A DNA stretch of 64,000 nt, from positions 29,649,504 to 29,713,503 of the forward strand of contig CM067541.1 of the NCBI GenBank assembly GCA_034509755.1. The letters are read 5' to 3'. The notes beneath the pieces are model-generated. The model saw nothing but the letters and a program-made list of their open reading frames with translations. It searched no databases and was not told the origin of the DNA. Below are positions 21,201 through 35,419 of the stretch, one piece after another. The stretch is from Anisodus tanguticus (Eukaryota; Streptophyta; Magnoliopsida; Solanales; Solanaceae). Each line of letters begins with the position of its first letter. Positions within the stretch are counted from its first letter, which is position 1. Position numbers and translations under genes: made by a program.

Positions 21201-23699
21201 GATGGCATCCAAGGTCTTGGTGAGAAGGAAATGAACTTCTTGGAAATAAATCAAGAGCAAGTTCATTATCTTGCACCAGTAGTGTTCCGGATGCCATGTC
21301 ATTTAAAAGTTCCTTCACGTCGGCATTTTCCACCGGGACTTCCACGGGGCTTTCCTTCCGCACCAATTTAACTAGACGGCTCCACTTCTTAAATTATTCT
21401 TCTATATTTTTTTCATCAGGCAAGGGGGTCTCGGGTTCCTCTTGTTCTTCAAGTAGTACGAGTTCCTTAATAGCCAAGGAGAACCCACTCTCTCGATACT
21501 CTTCTCCAAGCATGATCCTGTAGAGGGACGATGCCAATAACAATTTCAACTTCAAGCTTTGTAATAAGGGCTGTAAGGAAATCATAGTCTCGGATGGTAT
21601 GAGGATAGGACGAAGCCGAGCCATGTAAGCTTCTTACCGTATATGCATTTGTACACTCGGATCAATTTCGGATGGTTCCGACCGTGGGTAGATTAATAAA
21701 AAGGCCCTCGGGTAATACCTTGTATTCTTGGATACGACATCCCTTTTGCATGAGACTTATGGAATAGTTTATGGAATCACAAATTCCGAATGACACCATC
21801 TCGCCACTCGTACACACCACATTGGATTTTGAAGATCACCTCCCCTTCAACTCCCTCTCGGGTGCTCATTAGTTGGGAACCGTCTTTCAACTCTATTTTG
21901 GAAAGAAACCTAACACCACTCAACTTACCCCAATAGTCAACTATCCTTGGCATAAGAGACTCGTTGTAGATTTATCGGCCATAAATGCATAAGTGCAAGT
22001 TCCATTCTATTAAGACAACAATAAGGCATAACTAAGGCCCTTTCGTTCATCACCTTCGCCTAGCAAATCTTATTCTATGCCTTGCAATTCTTTGGTTCCT
22101 TCCGGATGGCATCCAAGGTCTTGGTGAGAAGGAAATGAACTTCTTGGAAATAAATCAAGAGCAAGTTCATTATCTTGCACAGTAGTGTTCCGGATGCCAT
22201 GTCATTTAAAAGTTCCTTCACGTCGGCATTTTCCACCGGGACTTCCACGGGGCTTTCCTTCCGCACCAATTTAACTAGACGGCTCCACTTCTTAAATTAT
22301 TCTTCTATATTTTTTTCATCGTGCAAGGGGGTCTCGGGTTCCTCTTGTTCTTCAAGTAGTACGAGTTCCTTAATAGCCAAGGAGAACCCACTCTCTCGAT
22401 ACTCTTCTCCAAGCATGATACTGAAGAGGGACGATGCCAATAACAATTTCAACTTCAAGCTTTGTAATAAGGGCTGTAAGGAAATCATAGTCTCGGATGG
22501 TATGAGGATAGGACGAAGCCGAGCCAAGTAAGCTTCTTACCGTATATGCATATGTACACTCGGATCAATTTCGGATGGTTCCGACCGTGGGTAGATTAAT
22601 AAAAAAGCCCTCGGGTAATACCTTGTATTCTTGGATACGACATCCCTTTTGCATGAGACTTATGGAATAGTTTATGGAATCACAAATTCCGAATGACACC
22701 ATCTGCCACTCGTACACACCACATTGGATTTTGAAGATCACCTCCCCTTCAACTCCCTCTCGGGTGCTCATTAGTTGGGAACCGTCTTTCAACTCTATTT
22801 TGGAAAGAAACCTAACACCACTCAACTTACCCCAATAGTCATCTATCCTTGGCATAAGAGACTCGTTGTAGATTTATCGGCCATAAATGCATAAGCTGCA
22901 AGTTCCATTCTATTAAGACAACAATAAGGCATAACTAAGGCCCTTTCGTTCATCACCTTCGCCTAGCAAATCTTATTCTATGCCTTGCAATTCTTTGGTT
23001 CCTTCCGGATGGCATCCAAGGTCTTGGTGAGAAGGAAATGAACTTCTTGGAAATAAATCAAGAGCAAGTTCATTATCTTGCACCAGTAGTGTTCCGGATG
23101 CCATGTCATTTAAAAGTTCCTTCACGTCGGCATTTTCCACCGGGACTTCCACGGGGCTTTCCTTCCGCACCAATTTAACTAGACGGCTCCACTTCTTAAA
23201 TTATTCTTCTATATTTTTTTCATCGGCAAGGGGGTCTCGGGTTCCTCTTGTTCTTCAAGTAGTACGAGTTCCTTAATAGCCAAGGAGAACCCACTCTCTC
23301 GATACTCTTCTCCAAGCATGATCCTGTAGAGGGACGATGCCAATAACAATTTCAACTTCAAGCTTTGTAATAAGGGCTGTAAGGAAATCATAGTCTCGGA
23401 TGGTATGAGGATAGGACGAAGCCGAGCCATGTAAGCTTCTTACCGTATATGCATTTGTACACTCGGATCAATTTCGGATGGTTCCGACCGTGGGTAGATT
23501 AATAAAAAGGCCCTCGGGTAATACCTTGTATTCTTGGATACGACATCCCTTTTGCATGAGACTTATGGAATAGTTTATGGAATCACAAATTCCGAATGAC
23601 ACCATCCGCCACTCGTACACACCACATTGGATTTTGAAGATCACCTCCCCTTCAACTCCCTCTCGGGTGCTCATTAGTTGGGAACCGTCTTTCAACTCT
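18279..23699 (-). repeat. Array A monomers 6-11: dimeric higher-order repeat
   Basis: Linked substitutions alternate monomer by monomer. Monomers 6, 8 and 10 have 'gccaagtaagc' (18907, 20718, 22525) and six A before 'gccctcggg'. Monomers 7, 9 and 11 have 'gccatgtaagc', 'gatcctgtagag' (19709, 21516, 23323) and five A. The repeat period is therefore about 1,807 bp over three dimers. 'gcatatgtacac' in monomers 6 and 10 only (18931, 22548) hints at a further four-monomer level. Confidence 0.82.
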
Positions 23700-26410
23700 A
23701 TTTTGGAAAGAAACCTAACACCACTCAACTTACCCCAATAGTCAACTATCCTTGGCATAAGAGACTCGTTGTAGATTTATCGGCCATAAATGCATAAGTC
23801 GCAAGTTCCATTCTATTAAGACAACAATAAGGCATAACTAAGGCCCTTTCGTTCATCACCTTCGCCTAGCAAATCTTATTCTATGCCTTGCAATTCTTTG
23901 GTTCCTTCCGGATGGCATCCAAGGTCTTGGTGAGAAGGAAATGAACTTCTTGGAAATAAATCAAGAGCAAGTTCATTATCTTGCACCAAGTAGTGTTCCG
24001 GATGCCATGTCATTTAAAAGTTCCTTCACGTCGGCATTTTCCACCGGGACTTCCACGGGGCTTTCCTTCCGCACCAATTTAACTAGACGGCTCCACTTCT
24101 TAAATTATTCTTCTATATTTTTTTCATCAGGCAAGGGGGTCTCGGGTTCCTCTTGTTCTTCAAGTAGTACGAGTTCCTTAATAGCCAAGGAGAACCCACT
24201 CTCTCGATACTCTTCTCCAAGCATGATCCTGAAGAGGGACGATGCCAATAACAATTTCAACTTCAAGCTTTGTAATAAGGGCTGTAAGGAAATCATAGTC
24301 TCGGATGGTATGAGGATAGGACGAAGCCGAGCCATGTAAGCTTCTTACCGTATATGCATTTGTACACTCGGATCAATTTCGGATGGTTCCGACCGTGGGT
24401 AGATTAATAAAAAGGCCCTCGGGTAATACCTTGTATTCTTGGATACGACATCCCTTTTGCATGAGACTTATGGAATAGTTTATGGAATCACAAATTCCGA
24501 ATGACACCATCTCGCCACTCGTACACACCACATTGGATTTTGAAGATCACCTCCCCTTCAACTCCCTCTCGGGTGCTCATTAGTTGGGAACCGTCTTTCA
24601 ACTCTATTTTGGAAAGAAACCTAACACCACTCAACTTACCCCAATAGTCAACTATCCTTGGCATAAGAGACTCGTTGTAGATTTATCGGCCATAAATGCA
24701 TAAGCTGCAAGTTCCATTCTATTAAGACAACAATAAGGCATAACTAAGGCCCTTTCGTTCATCACCTTCGCCTAGCAAATCTTATTCTATGCCTTGCAAT
24801 TCTTTGGTTCCTTCCGGATGGCATCCAAGGTCTTGGTGAGAAGGAAATGAACTTCTTGGAAATAAATCAAGAGCAAGTTTATTATCTTGCACCAGTAGTG
24901 TTCCGGATGCCATGTCATTTAAAAGTTCCTTCACGTCGGCATTTTCCACCGGGACTTCCACGGGGCTTTCCTTCCGCACCAATTTAACTAGACGGCTCCA
25001 CTTCTTAAATTATTCTTCTATATTTTTTTCATCGGCAAGGGGTCTCGGGTTCCTCTTGTTCTTCAAGTAGTACGAGTTCCTTAATAGCCAAGGAGAACCC
25101 ACTCTCTCGATACTCTTCTCCAAGCATGATCCTGAAGAGGGACGATGCCAATAACAATTTCAACTTCAAGCTTTGTAATAAGGGCAGTAAGGAAATCATA
25201 GTCTCGGATGGTATGAGGATAGGACGAATCCGAGCCATGTAAGCTTCTTACCGTATATGCATTTGCACACTCGGATCAATTTCGGATGGTTCCGACCGTG
25301 GGTAGATTAATAAAAAAGCCCTCGGGTAATACCTTGTATTCTTGGATACGACATCCCTTTTGCATGAGACTTATGGAATAGTTTATGGAATCACAAATTC
25401 CGAATGACACCATCTGCCACTCGTACACACCACATTGGATTTTGAAGATCACCTCCCCTTCAACTCCCTCTCGGGTGCTCATTAGTTGGGAACCGTCTTT
25501 CAACTCTATTTTGGAAAGAAACCTAACACCACTCAACTTACCCCAATAGTCATCTATCCTTGGCATAAGAGACTCGTTGTAGATTTATCGGCCATAAATG
25601 CATAAGCTGCAAGTTCCATTCTATTAAGACAACAATAAGGCATAACTAAGGCCCTTTCGTTCATCACCTTCGCCTAGCAAATCTTATTCTATGCCTTGCA
25701 ATTCTTTGGTTCCTTCCGGATGGCATCCAAGGTCTTGGTGAGAAGGAAATGAACTTCTTGGAAATAAATCAAGAGCAAGTTCATTATCTTGCACCAGTAG
25801 TGTTCCGGATGCCATGTCATTTAAAAGTTCCTTCACGTCGGCATTTTCCACCGGGACTTCCACGGGGCTTTCCTTCCGCACCAATTTAACTAGACGGCTC
25901 CACTTCTTAAATTATTCTTCTATATTTTTTTCATCAGGCAAGGGGGTCTCGGGTTCCTCTTGTTCTTCAAGTAGTACGAGTTCCTTAATAGCCAAGGAGA
26001 ACCCACTCTCTCGATACTCTTCTCCAAGCATGATCCTGAAGAGGGACGATGCCAATAACAATTTCAACTTCAAGCTTTGTAATAAGGGCTGTAAGGAAAT
26101 CATAGTCTCGGATGGTATGAGGATAGGACGAAGCCGAGCCATGTAAGCTTCTTACCGTATATGCATTTGTACACTCGGATCAATTTCGGATGGTTCCGAC
26201 CGTGGGTAGATTAATAAAAAAGCCCTCGGGTAATACCTTGTATTCTTGGATACGACATCCCTTTTGCATGAGACTTATGGAATAGTTTATGGAATCACAA
26301 ATTCCGAATGACACCATCTGCCACTCGTACACACCACATTGGATTTTGAAGATCACCTCCCCTTCAACTCCCTCTCGGTGCTCATTAGTTGGGAACCGTC
26401 TTTCAACTCT
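23700..26410 (-). repeat. Array A monomers 12-14
   Basis: Ordinary monomers of 902-906 bp. Monomers 12 and 13 carry 'agtcaactatcc' (23743, about 24650). Monomer 13 is the first with 'gggcagtaagg' in place of 'gggctgtaagg' (25182), a variant that becomes common to the right. Confidence 0.8.
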
Positions 26411-29400
26411 ATTTTGGAAAGAAACCTAACACCACTCAACTTACCCCAATAGTCATCTATCCTTGGCATAAGAGACTCGTTGTAGATTTATCGGCCATAA
26501 ATGCATAAGTGCAAGTTCCATTCTATTAAGACAACAATAAGGCATAACTAAGGCCCTTTCGTTCATCACCATCGCCTAGCAAATCTTATTCTTGGCCTTG
26601 CAATTCTTTGGTTCCTTCTGGATGGCATCCAAAGTCTTGGTGAGTAGGAAATGAACTTCTTGGAAATAAATCAAGAGCAAGTTCATTATCTTGCACCAGT
26701 AGTGTTCCGGATGCCATGTCATTTAAAAGTTCCTTCACGTCGGCATTTTCCACCGTGACTTCCACGGGGCCTTCCTTCCGCACCAATTTAACTTGACGGC
26801 TCACCTTCTTAAATTATTCTTCAATATTTTTTTCATCAAGCAAGGGGGTCTCGGGTTCCTCTTGTTCTTCAATTAGTACGAGTTCCTTAATAGCCAAAGA
26901 GAACCCACTCTCTCGATACTCTTCTCCAAGCATGATCCTGAAGAGGTACGATGCCAATAACATTTTCTACTTCAAGCTTTGTAATAAGGGCAGTAAGGAA
27001 ATCATAGTCTCGGATGGTATGAGGATAGGACGAAGCCGAGCCATGTAAGCTTCTTACCGTATATGCATTTGTACACTCGGATCAATTTCGGATGGTTCCG
27101 ACCGTGGGTAGATTAATAAAAAGTTCCTCGGGTAATACCTTGTATTCTTGGATACGACATCCCTTTTGCATGAGTCTTATGGAATAGTTTATGGAATCAC
27201 AAATTCCGAATGACACCATCTGCCACTCGTACACACCACATTGGATTTTGAAGATCACCTCCCCTTCAACTCCCTCTCGGGTGCTCATTAGTTGGGAACC
27301 GTCTTTCAACTCTATTTTGGAAAGAAACCTAACACCACTCAACTTACCCCAATAGTCATCTATCCTTGGCATAAGAGACTCGTTGTAGATTTATCGGCCA
27401 TAAATGCATAAGCTGCAAGTTCCATTCTATTAAGACAACAATAAGGCATAACTAAGGCCCTTTCGTTCATCACCTTCGCCTAGCAAATCTTATTCTATGC
27501 CTTGCAATTCTTTGGTTCCTTCCGGATGGCATCCAAGGTCTTGGTGAGAAGGAAATGAACTTCTTGGAAATAAATCAAGAGCAAGTTCATTATCTTGCAC
27601 CAAAGTAGTGTTCCGGATGCCATGTCATTTAAAAGTTCCTTCACGTCGGCATTTTCCACCGGGACTTCCACGGGCTTTCCTTCCGCACCAATTTAACTAG
27701 ACGGCTCCACTTCTTAAATTATTCTTCTATATTTTTTTCATCGTGCAAGGGGGTCTCGGGTTCCTCTTTTCTTCAAGTAGTACGAGTTCCTTAATAGCCA
27801 AGGAGAACCCACTCTCTCGATACTCTTCTCCAAGCATGATCCTGAAGAGGTACGATGCCAATAACATTTTCTACTTCAAGCTTTGTAATAAGGGCAGTAA
27901 GGAAATCATAGTCTCGGATGGTATGAGGATAGGACGAAGCCGAGCCATGTAAGCTTCTTACCGTATATGCATTTGTACACTCGGATCAATTTCGGATGGT
28001 TCCGACCGTGGGTAGATTAATAAAAAGTTCCTCGGGTAATACCTTGTATTCTTGGATACGACATCCCTTTTGCATGAGTCTTATGGAATAGTTTATGGAA
28101 TCACAAATTCCGAATGACACCATCTGCCACTCGTACACACCACATTGGATTTTGAAGATCAACTCCCTCTCGGTGCTCATTAGTTGGGAACCGTCTTTCA
28201 ACTCTATTTTGGAAAGAAACCTAACACCACTCAACTTACCCCAATAGTCATCTATCCTTGGCATAAGAGACTCGTTGTAGATTTATCGGCCATAAATGCA
28301 TAAGCTACAAGTTCCATTCTATTAAGACAACAATAAGGCATAACTAAGGCCCTTTCGTTCATCACCTTCGCCTAGCAAATCTTATTCTTGGCCTTGCAAT
28401 TCTTTGGTTCCTTATGGATGGCATCCAAAGTCTTGGTGAGTAGGAAATGAACTTCTTTTAAATAAATCAAGAGCAAGTTCATTATCTTGCACCAGTAGTG
28501 TTCCGGATGCCATGTCATTTAAAAGTTCCTTCACGTCGGCATTTTCCACCGTGACTTCCACGGGGCCTTCCTTCCGCACCAATTTAACTTGACGGCTCAC
28601 CTTCTTAAATTCTTCTTCAATATTTTTTTCATCAAGCAAGGGGGTCTCGGGTTCCTCTTGTTCTTCAAGTAGTACGAGTTCCTTAATAGCCAAGGAGAAC
28701 CCACTCTCTCGATACTCTTCTCCAAGCATGATCCTGAAGAGGTACGATGCCAATAACATTTTCTACTTCAAGCTTTGTAATAAGGGCTGTAAGGAAATCA
28801 TAGTCTCGGATGGTATGAGGATAGGACGAAGCCGAGCCATGTAAGCTTCTTACCGTATATGCATTTGTACACTCGGATCAATTTCGGATGGTTCCGACCG
28901 TGGTTAGATTAATAAAAAGGCCCTCGGGTAATACCTTGTATTCTTGGATACGACATCCCTTTTGCATGAGACTTATGGAATAGTTTATGGAATCACAAAT
29001 TCCGAATGACACCATCTGCCACTCGTACACACCACATTGGATTTTGAAGATCACATCCGCTTCAACTCCCTCTCGGGTGCTCATTAGTTGGGAACCGTCT
29101 TTCAACTCTATTTTGGAAAGAAACCTAACACCACTCAAATTACCCCAATAGTCATCTATCCTTGGCATAAGAGACTCGTTGTAGATTTATCAGCCATAAA
29201 TGCATAAGCTGCAAGTTCCATTCTATTAAGACAACAACAAGGCATAACTAAGGCCCTTTCGTTCATCACCTTCGCCTAGCAAATCTTATTCTTGGCCTTG
29301 CAATTCTTTGGTTCCTTCCGGATGGCATCCAAAGTCTTGGTGAGAAGGAAATGAACTTCTTGGAAATAAATCAAGAGCAAGTTCATTATCTTGCACCAGT

Positions 29401-32400
29401 AGTGTTCCGGATGCCATGTCATTTAAAAGTTCCTTCACGTCGGCATTTTCCACCGGACTTCCACGGGGCTTTCCTTCCGCACCAATTTAACTAGACGGCT
29501 CCACTTCTTAAATTATTCTTCTATATTTTTTTCATCGGCAAGGGGGTCTCGGGTTCCTCTTGTTCTTCAAGTAGTACGAGTTCCTTAATAGCCAAGGAGA
29601 ACCCACTCTCTCGATACTCTTCTCCAAGCATGATACTGAAGAGGGACGATGCCAATAACAATTTCAACTTCAAGCTTTGTAATAAGGGCTGTAAGGAAAT
29701 CATAGTCTCGGATGGTATGAGGATAGGACGAAGCCGAGCCATGTAAGCTTCTTACCGTATATGCATTTGTACACTCGGATCAATTTCGGATGGTTCCGAC
29801 CGTGGGTAGATTAATAAAAAAGCCCTCGGGTAATACCTTGTATTCTTGGATACGACATCCCTTTTGCATGAGACTTATGGAATAGTTTATGGAATCACAA
29901 ATTCCGAATGACACCATCAGCCACTCGTACACACCACATTGGATTTTGAAGATCACCTCCCCTTCAACTCCCTCTCGGGTGCTCATTAGTTGGGAACCGT
30001 CTTTCAACTCTATTTTGGAAAGAAACCTAACACCACTCAACTTACCCCAATAGTCATCTATCCTTGGCATAAGAGACTCGTTGTAGATTTATCGGCCATA
30101 AATGCATAAGCTGCAAGTTCCATTCTATTAAGACAACAATAAGGCATAACTAAGGCCCTTTCGTTCATCACCTTCGCCTAGCAAATCTTATTCTATGCCT
30201 TGCAATTCTTTGGTTCCATCCGGATGGCATCCAAGGTCTTGGTGAGAAGGAAATGAACTTCTTGGAAATAAATCAAGAGCAAGTTCATTATCTTGCACCA
30301 GTAGTGTTCCGGATGCCATGTCATTTAAAAGTTCCTTCACGTCGGCATTTTCCACCGTGACTTCCACGGGGCCTTCCTTCAGCACCAATTGAACTTGACG
30401 GCTCACCTTCTTAAATTATTCTTCAATATTTTTTTCATCAAGCAAGGGGGTCTCGGGTTCCTCTTGTTCTTCAATTAGTACGAGTTCCTTAATAGCCAAA
30501 GAGAACCCACTCTCTCGATACTCTTCTCCAAGCATGATCCTGAAGAGGTACGATGCCAATAACATTTTCTACTTCAAGCTTTGTAATAAGGGCAGTAAGG
30601 AAATCATAGTCTCGGATGGTATGAGGATAGGACGAAGCCGAGCCATGTAAGCTTCTTACCGTATATGCATTTGTACACTCGGATCAATTTCGGATGGTTC
30701 CGACCGTGGGTAGATTAATAAAAAGTTCCTCGGGTAATACCTTGTATTCTTGGATACGACATCCCTTTTGCATGAGTCTTATGGAATAGTTTATGGAATC
30801 ACAAATTCCGAATGACACCATCTGCCACTCGTACACACCACATTGGATTTTGAAGATCACCTCCCCTTCAACTCCCTCTCGGGTGCTCATTAGTTGGGAA
30901 CCGTCTTTCAACTCTATTTTGGAAAGAAACCTAACACCACTCAACTTACCCCAATAGTCATCTATCCTTGGCATAAGAGACTCGTTGTAGATTTATCGGC
31001 CATAAATGCATAAGCTGCAAGTTCCATTCTATTAAGACAACAATAAGGCATAACTAAGGCCCTTTCGTTCATCACCTTCGCCTAGCAAATCTTATTCTAT
31101 GCCTTGCAATTCTTTGGTTCCTTCCGGATGGCATCCAAGGTCTTGGTGAGAAGGAAATGAACTTCTTGGAAATAAATCAAGAGCAAGTACATTATCTTGC
31201 ACCGTAGTGTTCCGGATGCCATGTCATTTAAAAGTTCCTTCACGTCGGCATTTTCCACCGGGACTTCCACGGGGCTTTCCTTCCGCACCAATTTAACTAG
31301 ACGGCTCCACTTCTTAAATTATTCTTCTATATTTTTTTCATCAGGCAAGGGGGTCTCGGGTTCCTCTTGTTCTTCAAGTAGTACGAGTTCCTTAATAGCC
31401 AAGGAGAACCCACTCTCTCGATACTCTTCTCCAAGCATGATCCTGAAGAGGTACGATGCCAATAACATTTTCTACTTCAAGCTTTGTAATAAGGGCAGTA
31501 AGGAAATCATAGTCTCGGATGGTATGAGGATAGGACGAAGCCGAGCCATGTAAGCTTCTTACCGTATATGCATTTGTACACTCGGATCAATTTCGGATGG
31601 TTCCGACCGTGGGTAGATTAATAAAAAGTTCCTCGGGTAATACCTTGTATTCTTGGATACGACATCCCTTTTGCATGAGTCTTATGGAATAGTTTATGGA
31701 ATCACAAATTCCGAATGACACCATCGCCACTCGTACACACCACATTGGATTTTGAAGATCAACTCCCTCTCGGTGCTCATTAGTTGGGAACCGTCTTTCA
31801 ACTCTATTTTGGAAAGAAACCTAACACCACTCAACTTACCCCAATAGTCATCTATCCTTGGCATAAGAGACTCGTTGTAGATTTATCGGCCATAAATGCA
31901 TAAGTGCAAGTTCCATTCTATTAAGACAACAATAAGGCATAACTAAGGCCCTTTCGTTCATCACCTTCGCCTAGCAAATCTTATTCTTGGCCTTGCAATT
32001 CTTTGGTTCCTTATGGATGGCATCCAAAGTCTTGGTGAGTAGGAAATGAACTTCTTGGAAATAAATCAAGAGCAAGTTCATTATCTTGCACCAGTAGTGT
32101 TCCGGATGCCATGTCATTTAAAAGTTCCTTCACGTCGGCATTTTCCACCGTGACTTCCACGGGGCCTTCCTTCCGCACCAATTTAACTTGACGGCTCACC
32201 TTCTTAAATTATTCTTCAATATTTTTTTCATCAAGCAAGGGGATCTCGGGTTCCTCTTGTTCTTCAAGTAGTACGAGTTCCTTAATAGCCAAAGAGAACC
32301 CACTCTCTCGATACTCTTCTCCAAGCATGATCCTGAAGAGGTACGATGCCAATAACATTTTCTACTTCAAGCTTTGTAATAAGGGCAGTAAGGAAATCAT

Positions 32401-35400
32401 AGTCTCGGATGGTATGAGGATAGGACGAATCCGAGCCATGTAAGCTTCTTACCGTATATGCATTTGTACACTCGGATCAATTTCGGATGGTTCCGACCGT
32501 GGGTAGATTAATAAAAAGTTCCTCGTGTAATACCTTGTATTCTTGGATACGACATCCCTTTTGCATGAGTCTTATAGAATAGTTTATGGAATCACAAATT
32601 CCGAATGACACCATCTCCCACTCGTACACACCACATTGGATTTTGAAGATCACCTCCCCTTCAACTCCCTCTCGGGTGATCATTAGTTGGGAACCGTCTT
32701 TCAACACTATTTTGGAAAGAAACCTAACACCACTCAACTTACCCCAATAGTCATCTATCCTTGGCATAAGAGACTCGTTGTAGATTTATCGGCCATAAAT
32801 GCATAAGCAGCAAGTTCCATTCTATTAAGACAACAATAAGGCATAACTAAGGCCCTTTCGTTCATCACCTTCGCCTAGCAAATCTTATTCTTGGCCTTGC
32901 AATTCTTTGGTTCCTTCCGGATGGCATCCAAAGTCTTGGTGAGAAGGAAATGAACTTCTTGGAAATAAATCAAGAGCAAGTTCATTATCTTGCACCAGTA
33001 GTGTTCCGGATGCCATGTCATTTAAAAGTTCCTTCACGTCGGCATTTTCCACCGGGACTTCCACGGGGCTTTCCTTCCGCACCTATTTAACTAGACGGCT
33101 CCACTTCTTAAATTATTCTTCTATATTTTTTTCATCGTGCAAGGGGGTCTCGGGTTCCTCTTGTTCTTCAAGTAGTACGAGTTCCTTAATAGCCAAGGAG
33201 AACCCACTCTCTCGATACTCTTCTCCAAGCATGATCCTGAAGAGGGACGATGCCAATAACAATTTCAACTTCAAGCTTTGTAATAAGGGCAGTAAGGAAA
33301 TCATAGTCTCGGATGGTATGAGGATAGGACGAAGCCGAGCCATGTAAGCTTCTTACCGTATATGCATTTGTACACTCGGATCAATTTCGGATGGTTCCGA
33401 CCGTGGGTAGATTAATAAAAAGGCCCTCGGGTAATACCTTGTATTCTTGGATACGACATCCCTTTTGCATGAGACTTATGGAATAGTTTATGGAATCACA
33501 AATTCCGAATGACACCATCTGCCACTCGTACACACCACATTGGATTTTGAAGATCACATCCGCTTCAACTCCCTCTCGGGTGCTCATTAGTTGGGAACCG
33601 TCTTTCAACTCTATTTTGGAAAGAAACCTAACACCACTCAAATTACCCCAATAGTCATCTATCCTTGGCATAAGAGACTCGTTGTAGATTTATCGGCCAT
33701 AAATGCATAAGTCGCAAGTTCCATTCTATTAAGACAACAACAAGGCATAACTAAGGCCCTTTCGTTCATCACCTTCGCCTAGCAAATCTTATTCTTGGCC
33801 TTGCAATTCTTTGGTTCCTTCCGGATGGCATCCAAAGTCTTGGTGAGAAGGAAATGAACTTCTTGGAAATAAATCAAGAGCAAGTTCATTATCTTGCACC
33901 AGTAGTGTTCCGGATGCCATGTCATTTAAAAGTTCCTTCACGTCGGCATTTTCCACCTGGACTTCCACGGGGCTTTCCTTCCGCACCAATTTAACTAGAC
34001 GGCTCCACTTCTTAAATTATTCTTCTATATTTTTTTCATCAGGCAAGGGGGTCTCGGGTTCCTCTTGTTCTTCAAGTAGTACGAGTTCCTTAATAGCCAA
34101 GGAGAACCCACTCTCTCGATACTCTTCTCCAAGCATGATACTGAAGAGGGACGATGCCAATAACAATTTCAACTTCAAGCTTTGTAATAAGGGCTGTAAG
34201 GAAATCATAGTCTCGGATGGTATGAGGATAGGACGAAGCCGAGCCATGTAAGCTTCTTACCGTATATGCATTTGTACACTCGGATCAATTTCGGATGGTT
34301 CCGACCGTGGGTAGATTAATAAAAAAGCCCTCGGGTAATACCTTGTATTCTTGGATACGACATCCCTTTTGCATGAGACTTATGGAATAGTTTATGGAAT
34401 CACAAATTCCGAATGACACCATCGCCACTCGTACACACCACATTGGATTTTGAAGATCACCTCCCCTTCAACTCCCTCTCGGGTGCTCATTAGTTGGGAA
34501 CCGTCTTTCAACTCTATTTTGGAAAGAAACCTAACACCACTCAACTTACCCCAATAGTCATCTATCCTTGGCATAAGAGACTCGTTGTAGATTTATCGGC
34601 CATAAATGCATAAGTCGCAAGTTCCATTCTATTAAGACAACAATAAGGCATAACTAAGGCCCTTTCGTTCATCACCTTCGCCTAGCAAATCTTATTCTAT
34701 GCCTTGCAATTCTTTGGTTCCATCCGGATGGCATCCAAGGTCTTGGTGAGAAGGAAATGAACTTCTTGGAAATAAATCAAGAGCAAGTTCATTATCTTGC
34801 ACCAAAGTAGTGTTCCGGATGCCATGTCATTTAAAAGTTCCTTCACGTCGGCATTTTCCACCGGGACTTCCACGGGCTTTCCTTCCGCACCAATTTAACT
34901 AGACGGCTCCACTTCTTAAATTATTCTTCTATATTTTTTTCATCGGCAAGGGGTCTCGGGTTCCTCTTGTTCTTCAAGTAGTACGAGTTCCTTAATAGCC
35001 AAGGAGAACCCCCTCTCTCGATACTCTTCTCCAAGCATGATCCCGTAGAGGGACGATGCCAATAACAATTTCAACTTCAAGCTTTGTAATAAGGGCTGTA
35101 AGGAAATCATAGTCTCGGATGGTATGAGGATAGGACGAAGCCGAGCCATGTAAGCTTCTTACCGTATATGCATTTGTACACTCGGATCAATTTCGGATGG
35201 TTCCGACCGTGGGTAGATTAATAAAAAGGCCCTCGGGTAATACCTTGTATTCTTGGATACAACATCCCTTTTGCATGAGACTTATGGAATAGTTTATGGA
35301 ATCACAAATTCCGAATGACACCATCTCGCCACTCGTACACACCACATTGGATTTTGAAGATCACCTCCCCTTCAACTCCCTCTCGGGTGCTCATTAGTTG

Positions 35401-35419
35401 GGAACCGTCTTTCAACTCT
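26411..35419 (-). repeat. Array A monomers 15-24: second subfamily with multi-monomer duplication
   Basis: Several monomers carry a block of linked differences: 'gtacgatgccaataacattt' (26946, 27850, 28742, 30547, 31451, 32340), 'aagttcctcggg' (27121, 28026, 30723, 31627), 'gagtcttatgg', and 'ccttccttccgcacc' with 'acttgacggctcacc'. Monomers 16 and 20 share a 12-bp deletion ('gaagatcaactccctctcgg', about 28157 and 31757), and monomers 17 and 21 share 'ttccttatggatggc' (28411, 32010), offset about 3,600 bp. Markers 'cacatccgcttc' and 'actcaaattacccc' recur at an offset of about 4,500 bp (29053/33551, 29136/33641). So a block was duplicated and one extra monomer was gained or lost. Confidence 0.82.
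28412..28759 (-). pseudogene. Ty3/gypsy pre-RT spacer fragment without the usual stop (monomer 17)
   Basis: A 115-codon open frame. Most array A monomers have TAA after NIEE (plus strand 'cttaaattattc'), but here the plus strand reads 'cttaaattcttcttc', so the frame passes through EEEFKKVSRQVKLVRKEG. It continues with PVEVTVENADVKELLND and LFKRSSFPTHQ. The context resembles the segment between protease and RT of gypsy Pol; LFPRSSFPSHQ...KELQ in neighbouring copies corresponds to the short conserved block just before RT. No catalytic residues are expected in this part. Confidence 0.55.

Noticed and set aside
23941..24339. Serine-rich plus-strand open frame of 132 codons, repeated in many array A monomers
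   Set aside because: It lies antisense to the gypsy-like frames on the minus strand, matches no family I know, and its length depends on hot-spot base differences. It is a shadow frame kept open by repeat homogeneity.
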